Positions 24,542 to 33,805 of a stretch of 49,094 nucleotides of DNA are shown in pieces. Under the pieces are notes generated by a model. It ran no database searches. It was not told where the DNA came from and worked only from the letters and a program-made list of their open reading frames with translations. The translations under genes were made by a program, and so were the position numbers. The stretch is taken from NCBI GenBank assembly GCA_947626905.1, contig CANQUE010000012.1, positions 1 to 49,094 of the forward strand. The letters are read 5' to 3'. The stretch comes from an uncultured Oscillospiraceae bacterium (GTDB lineage: Bacteria; Bacillota; Clostridia; Oscillospirales; Oscillospiraceae). How positions within the stretch are numbered: the stretch's first letter is position 1; each line of letters begins with the position of its first letter.

Positions 24542-26506
24542 ATGGGATTTGTCTATGACAGGCAGGATCTTGCCACCCAGCCCCGGGCGGAGGCGGTCTG
24601 CTGGCTGCTGGCCAACGGGCTGGGCGGTTTCGCCTCCACCTCGGCGGCCTTTTCCGTCACCCGCTGCGACCAGGGGCTGCTGCTGGCGGCACAGAGCCCC
24701 AGCCGGCGCTTCGATCTGGTCCACCGGCTGTCGGAAACGCTGGACACGGCGGAGGGGCCCGGGTTCCTCTCCACCCAGAGTTTCGCAGACGGCGCGCCGG
24801 CCGAGGACGGGTACCGCCGCCTGCGGTCCTTCACCTGGGACGGGCTGCCCCGGTGGCTGTATGCGTCCGGCGGCGTCCAGGTCACCCGCCAGTGCGCCAT
24901 GGAGCAGGGGGCCAACACCGCGGCGGTGGTCTATACCGTGGTCAACCGCTCGGCGGGGCCCTGCACCCTGCGGGTGACGCCGGTGTTCCAGTTCGCCCCC
25001 AAGGGGGCCCCTCCCCAGCGGCCCCGGCCGCTCCGGTTCGACGGCGGCGCCGTCCGATGCGGGGATCTGGCCGTACATATCGCCGCCTCCGGCGAGCTGA
25101 CGGCCACGAGACCGACCTATGAAACACTCTATTACGCCGATGACGAGAAGGACGGCCGGACGGCCAGCGGCATCGGCGCGAGCTGCTGTGCCGCCGCGCT
25201 GACCGTTCCCGCCGGAGAAACGGACCGGCTGGAGCTGGTCTTCTCCGCCGGCCCCACCGACCGGACCGGCGGCCAGATCCTCCGCCGCGCCCGGCAGCGG
25301 CAGCGGGAGCTGATGGAGCGCTCCGGCTTTCGCGACCCGGTCGCCCGGCAGCTGGCCTGCAGCGCCGACGCCTTCATCGCGGACCGGCCCGGCTCCGGCG
25401 GAAAGACCATCCTGGCCGGCTTCCCCTTTTTCGGCGACTGGGGCCGGGACACCATGATCGCCCTGCCCGGCTGTGTGCTGGCCCGGGGACAGTATGACAC
25501 CGCCAAGAGCATCCTTCGCACCTTCCTGGCCTATGAGAAGGACGGCCTTGTGCCCAACCTCTTTCCCGAGGGCGAGACCCAGCCCATGTACAACTCCGCG
25601 GACGCGCCGCTGCTGCTCATCAACTGCGTCTGGCTGTATCACCAGCGGACCGGGGACGAAGATTTCGTGCGCGAGGCCTGGCCGGTGATGGTCCGGATCG
25701 CCCGGGCCTATCAGACCGGGACCCGCTTTGCCATCTCCATGGACAGCGACGGGCTGATCCGGGCCGGCCAGGGCCTGGACCAGGTGACGTGGATGGACGT
25801 GCGGGTGGACGACATCCTCCCCACCCCCCGCCACGGCAAGCCGGTGGAGATCAACGCCTATTGGTACAGCGCCCTGCGCATCCTCGCCCGGCTGGCGCCC
25901 CTGGCGGGGGAGGACGGCGGGGCCTATGAGGCGCTGGCGGAAAAGGTCCGCCGGTCCTTCACGGAGAAATTCTGGATGGAGGACCGGGGATATCTGCGGG
26001 ACGTGCTCTCCGGCACCCCGGCGGACGAGCAGATCCGCTGCAACCAGATCTGGGCGGTGACCATGCCCTTCACCATGCTGTCCCCGGAGCAGGAGCGCCG
26101 GGTGACGGATACGGTCCAACGCCACCTTTACACCCCCTTCGGCCTGCGGACCCTGTCCCCGGAGGACCCCCAGTTCCACCCCTTCTACGGCGGACCCCAG
26201 CGCCAGCGGGACATGGCCTATCACCAGGGGACCGTCTGGCCCTATCCGCTGGGCGCCTGGTATCTGGCCTACCTGAAGGTCCACGGCGGCACGGCCCGGG
26301 CGGCGGCCCAGGTGCGGCGGATGCTGGGGAACATGGACGCCCTGCTCCGGGAGGGCTGCGTCGGCCAGATCCCGGAGATATACGACGGCGGCGAGCCGGG
26401 CCCCTCCAAGGGCTGCTTCGCCCAGGCCTGGAGCGTGGGCGAACTGCTGCGGGTATACGAGAGATTGGAACAGATCGAACAGGAGGCGACCGGCCATGCT
26501 GGATAA
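24542..26506 (+). CDS. Amylo-alpha-1,6-glucosidase-type debranching enzyme (GH133)
   Basis: The 654-aa product has the two-part layout of bacterial glycogen debranching enzymes: an N-terminal beta domain (CWLLANGLGGFASTS) and a C-terminal alpha/alpha toroid from about 280 (FFGDWGRDTMIALPG, NLFPEGETQPMYNSADAPLL, DQVTWMDVR, YHQGTVWPYPLGAW). It removes alpha-1,6-linked glucose from limit dextrins or glycogen in the cytoplasm. AAGGAGG stands before the ATG, ten bases after the preceding stop, and its own 3' end overlaps the next gene by 11 bases. Could serve both imported dextrins and stored glycogen. Confidence 0.9.
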   Translation: MGFVYDRQDLATQPRAEAVCWLLANGLGGFASTSAAFSVTRCDQGLLLAAQSPSRRFDLVHRLSETLDTAEGPGFLSTQSFADGAPAEDGYRRLRSFTWDGLPRWLYASGGVQVTRQCAMEQGANTAAVVYTVVNRSAGPCTLRVTPVFQFAPKGAPPQRPRPLRFDGGAVRCGDLAVHIAASGELTATRPTYETLYYADDEKDGRTASGIGASCCAAALTVPAGETDRLELVFSAGPTDRTGGQILRRARQRQRELMERSGFRDPVARQLACSADAFIADRPGSGGKTILAGFPFFGDWGRDTMIALPGCVLARGQYDTAKSILRTFLAYEKDGLVPNLFPEGETQPMYNSADAPLLLINCVWLYHQRTGDEDFVREAWPVMVRIARAYQTGTRFAISMDSDGLIRAGQGLDQVTWMDVRVDDILPTPRHGKPVEINAYWYSALRILARLAPLAGEDGGAYEALAEKVRRSFTEKFWMEDRGYLRDVLSGTPADEQIRCNQIWAVTMPFTMLSPEQERRVTDTVQRHLYTPFGLRTLSPEDPQFHPFYGGPQRQRDMAYHQGTVWPYPLGAWYLAYLKVHGGTARAAAQVRRMLGNMDALLREGCVGQIPEIYDGGEPGPSKGCFAQAWSVGELLRVYERLEQIEQEATGHAG

Positions 26507-28127
26507 GACGAAGCGGGGCTGGTGGCGGTCCGCCGTTTTCTACCAGATCTATCCCAAGAGCTTTCAGGACTCCAACGGCGACGGCATCGGCGACATCCCC
26601 GGCATCCTGTCCCGGCTGGATCATTTGCAAAAGCTGGGCGTGGACGGGGTATGGCTGTCGCCTGTGTACGCCTCGCCCCAGGCGGACAACGGCTATGACA
26701 TCTCGGATTACCGGGCGATCTGGCCCCCCATGGGGACCATGGAGGACATGGAAACGCTCATCGCCGAGGCGAAAAAGCGGGGCATCAGCATCATCATGGA
26801 CCTGGTACTGAACCACACCTCCGACCAGCACGCCTGGTTCCGGCAGGCGCTGAAGAGCCGGGACGATCCCTATCACGACTATTACATCTGGCGGGACGGC
26901 GGCCCCGATCAGCCCCCCAACGACATGCGGGCGGTATTCGGCGGGCCCATGTGGACCTATGTGCCCCACCTGGGCCAGTACTATTTCCACCAGTACGCCG
27001 TCCAGCAGCCGGACCTGAACTGGGCCAACCCCGCCGTCCGCCGGGAGCTGTACGATATGATCCGCTTCTGGGTGGACAAGGGGGTGGAGGGCTTCCGGCT
27101 GGACGTGATCGACTCCATCGCCAAGGACCCGGACCGGAAGATCACCGGCAACGGCCCCCGGCTGCACGAATTTTTGCGGGAGCTGTCCAGGGAGGCCTTT
27201 TGCGAAGAGGGCCTGGTCACCGTGGGCGAGGCGTGGGGAGCCGACGTGGAGCGGGCGAAGCGGTACAGCACCCCGGACGGCAGCGAGTTGAGCATGGTGT
27301 TCCAGTTTGAGCACATGTGTCTTGACCAGCGGCCCGGCGGCGAGAAATGGGACCCGATCCCCCTGCCCCTGCCGGCGCTGAAGCGGTGCGTGGAGCGCTG
27401 GCAGCGGGGGCTGCACGGCCAGGGCTGGAACAGCCTGTTTTTGGACAACCACGACCTGCCCCGCATCGTCTCCCGCTGGGGCGACGAGGGAAAATACCGG
27501 GTGGAGTCGGCCAAGATGCTGGCCACCATGCTCCACGGCCTGGAGGGCACGCCCTATATCTACCAGGGCGAGGAACTGGGCATGACCAACATCCGCCTGC
27601 CCATCGGGGCATACCAGGACATCGAAACGAAAAACCTCTACGCCGAGCGCCTGGCCCGGGGGGACGACCCCCAGGCGGTGATGGCCTCCATCTATGCCCG
27701 GAGCCGGGACAACGCCCGCACGCCCATGCAGTGGTCGGCGGAGAAAAACGCCGGCTTTTCCCAGGCGGACCCCTGGCTGCCGGTGAACCCCAACTATAAG
27801 ACGATCAACGCCCAGGCGGCGCTGGCCGATCCCGGCTCCGTGTTTTACTACTACCGGGATCTGATCGCCCTGCGCAAGCGGTATCCGGTGTTCCGGGACG
27901 GCGCGTTCACCCTTCTGGAGCCCGAGAGCGAGGAGCTGTTCGTCTATACCCGCGAAACGGAGGGGGAGCAGCTTCTGGTGGTCTGCAACTTCACCGGCCG
28001 GACCATCCCCTACCAGCGCCCGGCGGCCTTTGCCCGGGCGGCCCTGCTGCTGGGCAACTACGGCCGGGGGGACGGCGCGCTGGGACCCTACGAGGCCCGG
28101 ATGCTCTATCAGCGGAGGTGGCCCTGA
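26496..28127 (+). CDS. Oligo-1,6-glucosidase (GH13_31)
   Basis: The 543-aa product has the usual length and motifs of the oligo-1,6-glucosidase / alpha-glucosidase group: VFYQIYPKSFQDSNGDGIGD, MDLVLNHTS, GFRLDVIDSIAKD with nucleophile Asp203, VGEAW with Glu245 and DNHDLPR with Asp320. Val after the catalytic Asp points to alpha-1,6 preference (isomaltose, panose) rather than alpha-1,4. No signal peptide, so it acts inside the cell on import products. AGGAGG is 10 bases before the ATG, inside the end of the GH133 gene. Trehalose-6-phosphate hydrolase is an alternative in the same family but no trehalose transporter is near. Confidence 0.9.
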   Translation: MLDKTKRGWWRSAVFYQIYPKSFQDSNGDGIGDIPGILSRLDHLQKLGVDGVWLSPVYASPQADNGYDISDYRAIWPPMGTMEDMETLIAEAKKRGISIIMDLVLNHTSDQHAWFRQALKSRDDPYHDYYIWRDGGPDQPPNDMRAVFGGPMWTYVPHLGQYYFHQYAVQQPDLNWANPAVRRELYDMIRFWVDKGVEGFRLDVIDSIAKDPDRKITGNGPRLHEFLRELSREAFCEEGLVTVGEAWGADVERAKRYSTPDGSELSMVFQFEHMCLDQRPGGEKWDPIPLPLPALKRCVERWQRGLHGQGWNSLFLDNHDLPRIVSRWGDEGKYRVESAKMLATMLHGLEGTPYIYQGEELGMTNIRLPIGAYQDIETKNLYAERLARGDDPQAVMASIYARSRDNARTPMQWSAEKNAGFSQADPWLPVNPNYKTINAQAALADPGSVFYYYRDLIALRKRYPVFRDGAFTLLEPESEELFVYTRETEGEQLLVVCNFTGRTIPYQRPAAFARAALLLGNYGRGDGALGPYEARMLYQRRWP

Positions 28128-28864
28128 TGCGCTGGCGGGACTGCATTTTCGACCTGTACGGCACGCTGGCGGACATCCGCACCGACGAGCGCTCGCCCCG
28201 GCTGTGGCAGGCCATGGCCGACTGGTACCGAGAATACGGGGCGGACTATACGCCCCAGGCGCTGCAGGACGGTTATTTCAGCGCCGTCCGCCAGCTGGAG
28301 CTGGCCGCCCTGCCCCCGGACGGCGGGGACGGCGGCGTATACCCGGAGATCCGGATCGAGGAGGTCTTTCTGCGGCTGTTCCGGGACAGGGCTGTCCCCG
28401 CCGGGCCGGAGCTGGTCCGGCGCACGGGGACATATTTCCGGGCCCGCTCGCTGGGATACATCCGCCTGTATGACGGGGCGGAGGCCCTGCTGCAGGCCCT
28501 TCGCGCCAACGGCCAGCGGGTATGGCTCCTCTCCAACGCCCAGCGCCTCTTCACCGCCCCCGAGCTGGAAAAGCTGGACCTGGTCCGGTATTTCGACGGC
28601 GTGTATCTGTCCTCCGACTGGGGCTTCAAAAAGCCGGACCGGCGGTTTTTCCAGCTGCTCCTGGCCCAGCAAAACATCTGCCCCGAGAGCGCCGTCATGA
28701 TCGGCAACGACGGCGCCTGCGACGTCCGGGGCGCCCAGGCCGTGGGCCTGTCCACGGTGTATATCCGCTCCGACATCTCCCCCCGGGAGCCTCTGCCGCA
28801 AGCGGATCACGTTCTGGAGCAGATGGACCTGGCCCGGGTGCGGCAGATCCTGACACAGCCATAA
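28127..28864 (+). CDS. HAD-family phosphatase
   Basis: The ATG at 28127 shares a base with the upstream stop (TGATG), with GGAGGTGG 7 bases ahead; an in-frame GTG at 28118 lies on the ribosome site. The 245-aa protein has HAD motif I FDLYGTL (Asp9), motif II LLSNAQ, motif III Lys in GFKKPDRRFF and motif IV MIGNDGACD, with a helical cap between motif I and II. It is last in the sugar operon, so it may act on a sugar phosphate, but HAD sequence does not fix substrate. Beta-phosphoglucomutase is unlikely, since motif I has Tyr where the mutase has the second catalytic Asp. Confidence 0.85.
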   Translation: MRWRDCIFDLYGTLADIRTDERSPRLWQAMADWYREYGADYTPQALQDGYFSAVRQLELAALPPDGGDGGVYPEIRIEEVFLRLFRDRAVPAGPELVRRTGTYFRARSLGYIRLYDGAEALLQALRANGQRVWLLSNAQRLFTAPELEKLDLVRYFDGVYLSSDWGFKKPDRRFFQLLLAQQNICPESAVMIGNDGACDVRGAQAVGLSTVYIRSDISPREPLPQADHVLEQMDLARVRQILTQP

Positions 28865-28879
28865 AAGCGACCACGAAAA

Positions 28880-28917
28880 GCCCCGTGACCTTTTTGGTCA
28901 CGGGGCATATCGTTTTT
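28880..28917. terminator. Bidirectional terminator between convergent operons
   Basis: An 11-bp stem GCCCCGTGACC (28880-28890) with 28896-28906 is followed by ATATCGTTTTTT on the plus strand and by TTTTCG on the minus strand, so it can stop both the sugar operon and the ABC operon. Confidence 0.9.
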
Positions 28918-28929
28918 TCTCCACCGGTC

Positions 28930-30015
28930 TCACCGGGCCAGAGCGCCCGTTCCGGCGCATACGCACAGCACCGCCGCCAGCCAGGGCACAGGCAAAGTCA
29001 GGGCAAAGACGGAGCCGGCGTCCCCCAGCGCCACCAGCGCCGCGGCCAGATAGTGGGCCGCCCCGCCCAGAGCCGCCCCGGCCAGGGACAGATACACGCC
29101 CCGGACTAAGGCTATGCCGCGGATGGCGGCTTCGCCCATGCCGGCCCAGCGGAGCGCGTCATCGCGGCGGCGGCGCTCCTCCCGGCCCAGGGCCGCCCCG
29201 GCCCGGCGGGTCAGCCCGGCGCACACAAAGCCCGCCCCGGCCAGGATGGCCAGATACGCCGCCTCCCGGGCCCGGGCGTCCCATCTCTCCTGCCGGGCGG
29301 CGTCCCGGTTGGTCACCTGGTAGCCCAGATCGGCGATGGCCTTGGAAACGGCCTCGGCCACGCCGGAATCCGCCGCCCGCACCCGGGCCCCGGTATAGCC
29401 GGCGGCGAGGCCATGGCTCTGCAGCAGGGACCGGGCGATGTCCGCTCCCATATAGGCGGCGGGCTCCTCCCCTTCAAACAGCCCGCTCACCCTGGCGGCC
29501 ACCGGGCCGCCGCCCAGGTCCAGGGCAAGGTCCCCTTCCAGCCAGTCTATGTCCGGCATATAGTCCGGGCCGTGGTTCGTCTTGTCCTCCGGGTCTGTAA
29601 AGGTCCGGGCCGCCCCCTGGCTGAGGATGAGCCAGGGCATGGCGCCGCCGGAGGGGAAGGGCCCGCCCAGGGTATAGGCCAGCCCCGTCAAATACTCCCC
29701 ATCGATCCCCACCAGGGTGAGGCTGGCGGTGAATTTTCCGCTCCGGACCTCGGCGGGGACCTCCACCGTGCCCGCCGCGGCCACCACTCCGGGTATGGCC
29801 CGCAGGTCCTGGACGGACTGTTCCGTGATAGCCATATACCCGGGGGCGGTCACGGCCAGCTCGCAGGGCTCCGCCTTTTCCGCCCGGTCCGCCGCCAGGA
29901 TGGCCCCGGAAAAACACAGCGCCGTCACCGCCGCCGCCGTGAACAGCACGGCCGCCGCCTCATAGCCCCGGCGCAGCCCCTGGCCGGCCAGGGCCAGTAG
30001 ATCCCCGGCCCTCAT
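28930..30015 (-). CDS. FtsX-like ABC permease
   Basis: The ATG at 30015 overlaps the upstream stop (ATGA); a longer in-frame reading to 30117 is Arg/Ala-rich and internal to the preceding gene. The 361-aa protein has an N-terminal TM (about 20-42), a large extracytoplasmic domain (about 50-240) and three C-terminal TM helices, the layout of FtsX/MacB-type permeases. Such proteins do not usually transport through a pore but pass mechanical force across the membrane. It lies last in a six-gene ABC operon and after a CARDB-type surface protein that may be its partner. Confidence 0.75.
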   Translation of the reverse strand: MRAGDLLALAGQGLRRGYEAAAVLFTAAAVTALCFSGAILAADRAEKAEPCELAVTAPGYMAITEQSVQDLRAIPGVVAAAGTVEVPAEVRSGKFTASLTLVGIDGEYLTGLAYTLGGPFPSGGAMPWLILSQGAARTFTDPEDKTNHGPDYMPDIDWLEGDLALDLGGGPVAARVSGLFEGEEPAAYMGADIARSLLQSHGLAAGYTGARVRAADSGVAEAVSKAIADLGYQVTNRDAARQERWDARAREAAYLAILAGAGFVCAGLTRRAGAALGREERRRRDDALRWAGMGEAAIRGIALVRGVYLSLAGAALGGAAHYLAAALVALGDAGSVFALTLPVPWLAAVLCVCAGTGALAR

Positions 30016-31622
30016 TTTTGCACATGCTGGGGCGCGGACGCCCGCCGCCGGCGCAGCGCCAGCGTCACGGCCAGCGCGGCGACGACCGCGCCGCCGGCCG
30101 CCACGAACACCCACCACTGGAGGGCCTGCTTCTGCTCTTTTTCCTCTTCGGCCTGCTCCTCCGCCGTGTCCTTCGCCGCGATCACCAGCTCCTTGATGTT
30201 GGTGTTGGCGTTGACCTCCTGGGTGTATTCCCGGCCGCTGGCGTCCTCATAGACCAGCCGGGCCACGCCGGAGGTCCAGCCATAGCGCTCGTCCCCCTCC
30301 TTCATCCCGGCGAACACGTTCAGGGTCTGGGAGGCGGCGGTGCCCGCCTCCATGTTGCCGATGAAGGCGTTGCCGTTGGGCGACAGGCCCGGCACGTCCA
30401 GCTCCACCCGCACGTTGTAGATCTCCGTCCGGCCCAGGTTCATCACCTGGAAGGACAGCTGCACCGTTTCCCCGGCGCTGATCTCCCCGGGCATGGTGAA
30501 GGGGGCCAGCTCCACCTCCACCGGCTGGGCCACCTCCACGGTGACGGACCCGGAGGAGGACATGCTCATGGCGTCCTCGTCGTCGAACTCCATGGCCAGG
30601 TGGATGGCGTACCGCTGGGCGGGAGTCTCCCGGTCCGTGCCGTATTTCAGCTCCAGCTGGGTGGTCCCGCCCGCCTTCAGGTCCCCCAGGAAGATGGTGC
30701 TGGTGTCGTTTTTCAGCACCAGATTTTGGCTCTCCTCCGTCACCGTCACCAGCATGTTCTGCACGGCGGACTCCTCGCTGGTGTTCTTCAGGGTGACCGT
30801 CACGGTGAAATCCTCCCCGGCCATCACCGGGGCCGCGCTGACCTCATACTTGCTCACCAGCACCCGGGGGTCGGACACAGGCGTTTCCGTGGGCGCGACG
30901 CCCCCGCCGCCGTATACAGGCGTCGACGTGCTCTCCTTCTTCCCGTCGGTGATGGTGACGTAGCAGGTGAAGCTCTGGAGGATCTGGCCGCCGCTGTCGT
31001 CCGTCGCCTGAACGTCCAGCACGATGGGGTAGGTGCCGTTTTTCCGGTCCGACCGAAGGGGAAGGTCAAAGCGCACCAGGTAGGAGGGCACCGTCTGGAC
31101 CGTTTCTCCCTCCTCCCCGGTGACGTTCACGGGATTGTCCGCCAGGGTGAAGGTCTTCTGGTAGTTTTTGACCTGCACAGGGGAGCCGGAGGCGTCCCCC
31201 AGCGCCGGGGTGACGGTGATCCGGTCCGCCCAGATGGCCCCGTTCGCCACCAGGGGCAGCACCAGCGTCACCTTTCCGTCCGCCACCTGGGGCACATAGC
31301 CGTCCTTCCAGGCCCGGTCCATGCCCTCGTAGACGTTGGCGTCGTCGATCCGCAGCTGCACGGCCTGACCGGCGGGGGCGGTGGGCTCCGGCGTCTGGGT
31401 GGGTCCCGGCGTCTGGGTGGGCTCTGGCGTCTGTGTGGGCTCCAGATCGTCCGGCGTGTTTTCCGGAGGCGCGGCAGAGGGCTCCGCCGCCTGGTCCCCG
31501 TTTTCCGCCGGGCTGGCCTGGTCCGGCGTGTCCGCCGGCTCCGCCGCCGCCACAGCCGCCGTCAGCGGCAGGCATGCCGCCAGAAGCAGCAGCGCCAGCA
31601 CCATCGTGATCGGTCTTTTCAT
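30012..31622 (-). CDS. Exported CARDB-type surface protein with C-terminal TM anchor
   Basis: The 536-aa product has an N-terminal signal (hydrophobic 6-28; LAAC at 14-17 could be a lipobox, otherwise cleavage after AVAAA), a Pro/Thr/Glu linker with TPEPTQ repeats (61-82), and several Ig-like beta-sandwich segments like COG1361/CARDB (VTVTLKNTSEESAVQNMLVTV and VQLSFQVMNLGRTEIYNVRV are typical strand pairs). A Glu/Lys-rich coiled part precedes a C-terminal TM (about 508-528) and Arg tail. It is likely the extracellular sensing or binding subunit of the ABC system. Sixteen bases separate it from the upstream ATPase gene. Confidence 0.8.
   Translation of the reverse strand: MKRPITMVLALLLLAACLPLTAAVAAAEPADTPDQASPAENGDQAAEPSAAPPENTPDDLEPTQTPEPTQTPGPTQTPEPTAPAGQAVQLRIDDANVYEGMDRAWKDGYVPQVADGKVTLVLPLVANGAIWADRITVTPALGDASGSPVQVKNYQKTFTLADNPVNVTGEEGETVQTVPSYLVRFDLPLRSDRKNGTYPIVLDVQATDDSGGQILQSFTCYVTITDGKKESTSTPVYGGGGVAPTETPVSDPRVLVSKYEVSAAPVMAGEDFTVTVTLKNTSEESAVQNMLVTVTEESQNLVLKNDTSTIFLGDLKAGGTTQLELKYGTDRETPAQRYAIHLAMEFDDEDAMSMSSSGSVTVEVAQPVEVELAPFTMPGEISAGETVQLSFQVMNLGRTEIYNVRVELDVPGLSPNGNAFIGNMEAGTAASQTLNVFAGMKEGDERYGWTSGVARLVYEDASGREYTQEVNANTNIKELVIAAKDTAEEQAEEEKEQKQALQWWVFVAAGGAVVAALAVTLALRRRRASAPQHVQK
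31377..31442 (-). repeat. Tandem repeat coding a Pro-Thr linker
   Basis: Three to four 18-base units encode PTQTPE-like hexapeptides in the surface protein. This is a probable cell-wall spanning linker. Confidence 0.75.
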
Positions 31623-31638
31623 CGCGCTTTCTCTCCCC

Positions 31639-32259
31639 TTATATGTGGATGGTCTTGTCTGCGGGCAGGATCTCCCCGCCGCTGTACACCGCCGCGAAGC
31701 CCGCCGCCTCCCGCCGCCCGGCCAGGGCGGCGGCGAACCGGGCCGTTTCCTTCTCGTCCAGCATGGACGCCGGCTGCGCCAGCAGCACCAGCGCCGGGCC
31801 TCTCACCAGCGCCCGGGCCAGGGCCGCCAGCCGCCGCTCGCCCAGGGACAGGCTCTTGGGATACGTGTGGGCGGCGTAGCCCAGGCCCACACGCTCCAGC
31901 GCCTCCAGCGCGGCGTCCCGGCGCTCCCGCTTGGCCACGCCCACGGCCATAAGCGGCAGGGCGGTGTTGTCCGCCACGGTCATGCCCTCCCAAAAGCCCG
32001 GCTCGGCGGGCGCGTAGCCCACCTGCCCCGCCCGCTCCGGAGGGGCCCATTCCCCCACGGGCCGGCCCAGCAGCGCCGCCTCGCCGCCGTCCGGCTCCAG
32101 AAGGCCGCCGACGATACGCGCCAGGGCCTCGAACCGGGGCGGCTCCGTGATCACCCGGACCCGCTCACCGGGAAATATAGTCAGGTCCATGGGCGGCAGA
32201 AGCGCCCGGCCCGTCCCGTCATAGGCAGATATGTTTTGCAGGGTCAATATCGGCTCCAT
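31639..32259 (-). CDS. Degenerate ABC ATPase-like protein (catalytic motifs lost)
   Basis: The ATG at 32259 shares a base with the upstream stop (TGATG). The 206-aa product keeps the ABC ATPase length and fold order (LTLQNISAYDG ... LLPPMDLTIFPGERV ... LEPDGGEAALLGRPV) but the catalytic sites are gone. Where GxxGxGKST should be (about 37-46) it reads TEPPRFEALA without Lys; Walker B is VLLAQPAS instead of LLLDEP; the signature is LSLGE; no switch His is seen. It probably pairs with the intact ATPase just upstream to form a half-active heterodimer, or is a regulatory subunit. Intact frame and tight coupling argue against simple decay. Confidence 0.75.
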   Translation of the reverse strand: MEPILTLQNISAYDGTGRALLPPMDLTIFPGERVRVITEPPRFEALARIVGGLLEPDGGEAALLGRPVGEWAPPERAGQVGYAPAEPGFWEGMTVADNTALPLMAVGVAKRERRDAALEALERVGLGYAAHTYPKSLSLGERRLAALARALVRGPALVLLAQPASMLDEKETARFAAALAGRREAAGFAAVYSGGEILPADKTIHI

Positions 32260-32906
32260 CACTTCACCATGGTCATGACGCCCGCATCCATCTCGCATAC
32301 GGTGTCGCACAGCTCGTCGATGTCCATCTGGTTGTGGCTGGCCAGGATGATGGTCTTGCCCTGCTCCCGCAGGCCCTTGATCACCTGGCGCATATCCGCC
32401 ACGCCGTTTTTATCCAGGCCGTTGAAGGGCTCGTCCAGGATGAGCAGGGAGGGATTCTCCATGATGGCCTGGGCGATGCCCAGCCGCTGGCGCATGCCCA
32501 GGGAGTATTTGCCCACCGGCTTTTTGCTGTCCGGGTCCAGACCCACCCGGCGGATGGTTTCCCGGATGCCCTCCCGGTCCACCCGCCGCCGCAGGGAGGC
32601 CAGCAGCTCCAGGTTCTTCACCCCGGTGAGGCCTGGCAAAAACCCCGGCGTTTCGATGATGATGCCAGTGTCGTCGGGAAAGTCCATGTCCCGGCCCACC
32701 TGCTTGCCCCGGACCAGGATGCGTCCGCTGGTGGGCGGCAGAAAGCCGCAGATGCACTTCATCAGCACCGTCTTGCCGCTGCCGTTGTTGCCCACGATGC
32801 CGTGGACCCGGCCCGCCTCGAACTCCCGGCTCACGTCCTGCAATACCGTGGCGTCCCCGAAGGTCTTGGATACGTTCTGCACGCTGATGGCGCTGCTGCC
32901 GGCCAT
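32259..32906 (-). CDS. ABC transporter ATPase (intact)
   Basis: The ATG at 32906 has GGAGGG with 6-base spacing; the ATG at 32912 directly abuts that site but would give a classic ATGA overlap, so it stays possible. The 215-aa product has Walker A GNNGSGKT (40-46 region), signature YSLGMRQRLGIAQA, Walker B LLILDEPFNGLD and switch His in ILASHN. The Y/SLGMRQR signature is common in antibiotic- and lantibiotic-type exporters. It would power the two ABC-2 permeases upstream, together with the degenerate ATPase. Confidence 0.9.
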   Translation of the reverse strand: MAGSSAISVQNVSKTFGDATVLQDVSREFEAGRVHGIVGNNGSGKTVLMKCICGFLPPTSGRILVRGKQVGRDMDFPDDTGIIIETPGFLPGLTGVKNLELLASLRRRVDREGIRETIRRVGLDPDSKKPVGKYSLGMRQRLGIAQAIMENPSLLILDEPFNGLDKNGVADMRQVIKGLREQGKTIILASHNQMDIDELCDTVCEMDAGVMTMVK

Positions 32907-32908
32907 GG

Positions 32909-33805
32909 TCATCCCTCCGTTCCTGTGAACACAAAGTTGTATTTGCGAATGGCGACAAGGGCCAGGATATACCCCAGCAGCATGAGCCCGCCGAAGATGG
33001 CGAAGGACTGCCACAGCCGGGGCAGCAGGTCGTAGCCGAAGTTGTGCATGTGGTACGTCGCCTGGTTGAGGGGCGACAGCCACCCCACCGCTACGTTGGC
33101 CTTATAAAACAGCTCGTCCGGCAGCTGCAGCACCGCCTGGATGGTGTCCGGCTTCAGCAAAAGGCCGTACACGCTGAAGGCAAAGCCGCTGACGATGCCC
33201 GCCGCGCCGCCCCGGGCCAGGTTGAACACCAGCATGATGAACACCATCACCACCGAGTAGCACAGCATCAGGCCGAAGATGGTCCCCATGCACCGGTAGG
33301 GAAAGCTCATCTCCAGCGTCTTGACCAGCGCCGGCAGGGCGATCTCCTCCCCCGCCCCGGAGTAGCCCAATATGGCCGCCGTTTCGCTCCACACGTCGCC
33401 GATGTAGGACTGGCGGACGCTGACCGCCACGGTGGAGGCCAGCACGAACAGGAGAAACAGCGCCGTGGCCAGCGCCGTATAGACCAGCTGCCCCGTGATC
33501 CACTTGGCCCGGTCGATCCGCATGAGGAAAAAGGGCGTGCCGGAGGACAGAAAGGGCATGTCGGAGAAAAGCAGGATCAGCAGCAGGGAAATCAGCAATA
33601 TGGAGCTGCTGTCCCCGAAGGTCCAGATGAAGGGCTCGGCCAGCTGCATGGTGGTGTCATGCTCTACGGCGAAGTTCACCGCCTTGTCGCTGAGCAGAAA
33701 GCTCAATATGAACGCCAGGGCGAAGGTGACGGCGATGCGGGGATTGCGCCGCCACTGGCGGAAGTTGTAGGCCACCACGGCCAGGATCTGTCTGAGCGTG
33801 TTCAC
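32909..33805 (-). CDS. ABC-2 type permease subunit
   Basis: The gene starts with GTG at 33805, overlapping the upstream stop as GTGA; the longer frame to 34528 is a shadow of the other permease. The 298-aa product has about six TM helices (FALAFILSFLLS near 30, LLISLLLILLFSD near 80, LVYTALATALFLLFVLAS near 115, IFGLMLCYSVVMVFIMLVF near 190, then two more). No sequence-specific family beyond ABC-2 permease is recognised. It probably pairs with the next permease. Confidence 0.82.
   Translation of the reverse strand: MNTLRQILAVVAYNFRQWRRNPRIAVTFALAFILSFLLSDKAVNFAVEHDTTMQLAEPFIWTFGDSSSILLISLLLILLFSDMPFLSSGTPFFLMRIDRAKWITGQLVYTALATALFLLFVLASTVAVSVRQSYIGDVWSETAAILGYSGAGEEIALPALVKTLEMSFPYRCMGTIFGLMLCYSVVMVFIMLVFNLARGGAAGIVSGFAFSVYGLLLKPDTIQAVLQLPDELFYKANVAVGWLSPLNQATYHMHNFGYDLLPRLWQSFAIFGGLMLLGYILALVAIRKYNFVFTGTEG

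Noticed and set aside
18469-26497. Long minus-strand frames (597, 806, 455 and 781 codons) opposite the plus-strand sugar operon
   Set aside because: Antisense shadows of the GH13, GH2 and GH133 genes with no start sites and low-complexity His/Gly/Arg composition.
30018-31952. 644-codon plus-strand frame opposite the CARDB protein
   Set aside because: Shadow; the minus-strand gene has signal peptide, domain pattern and TM anchor.
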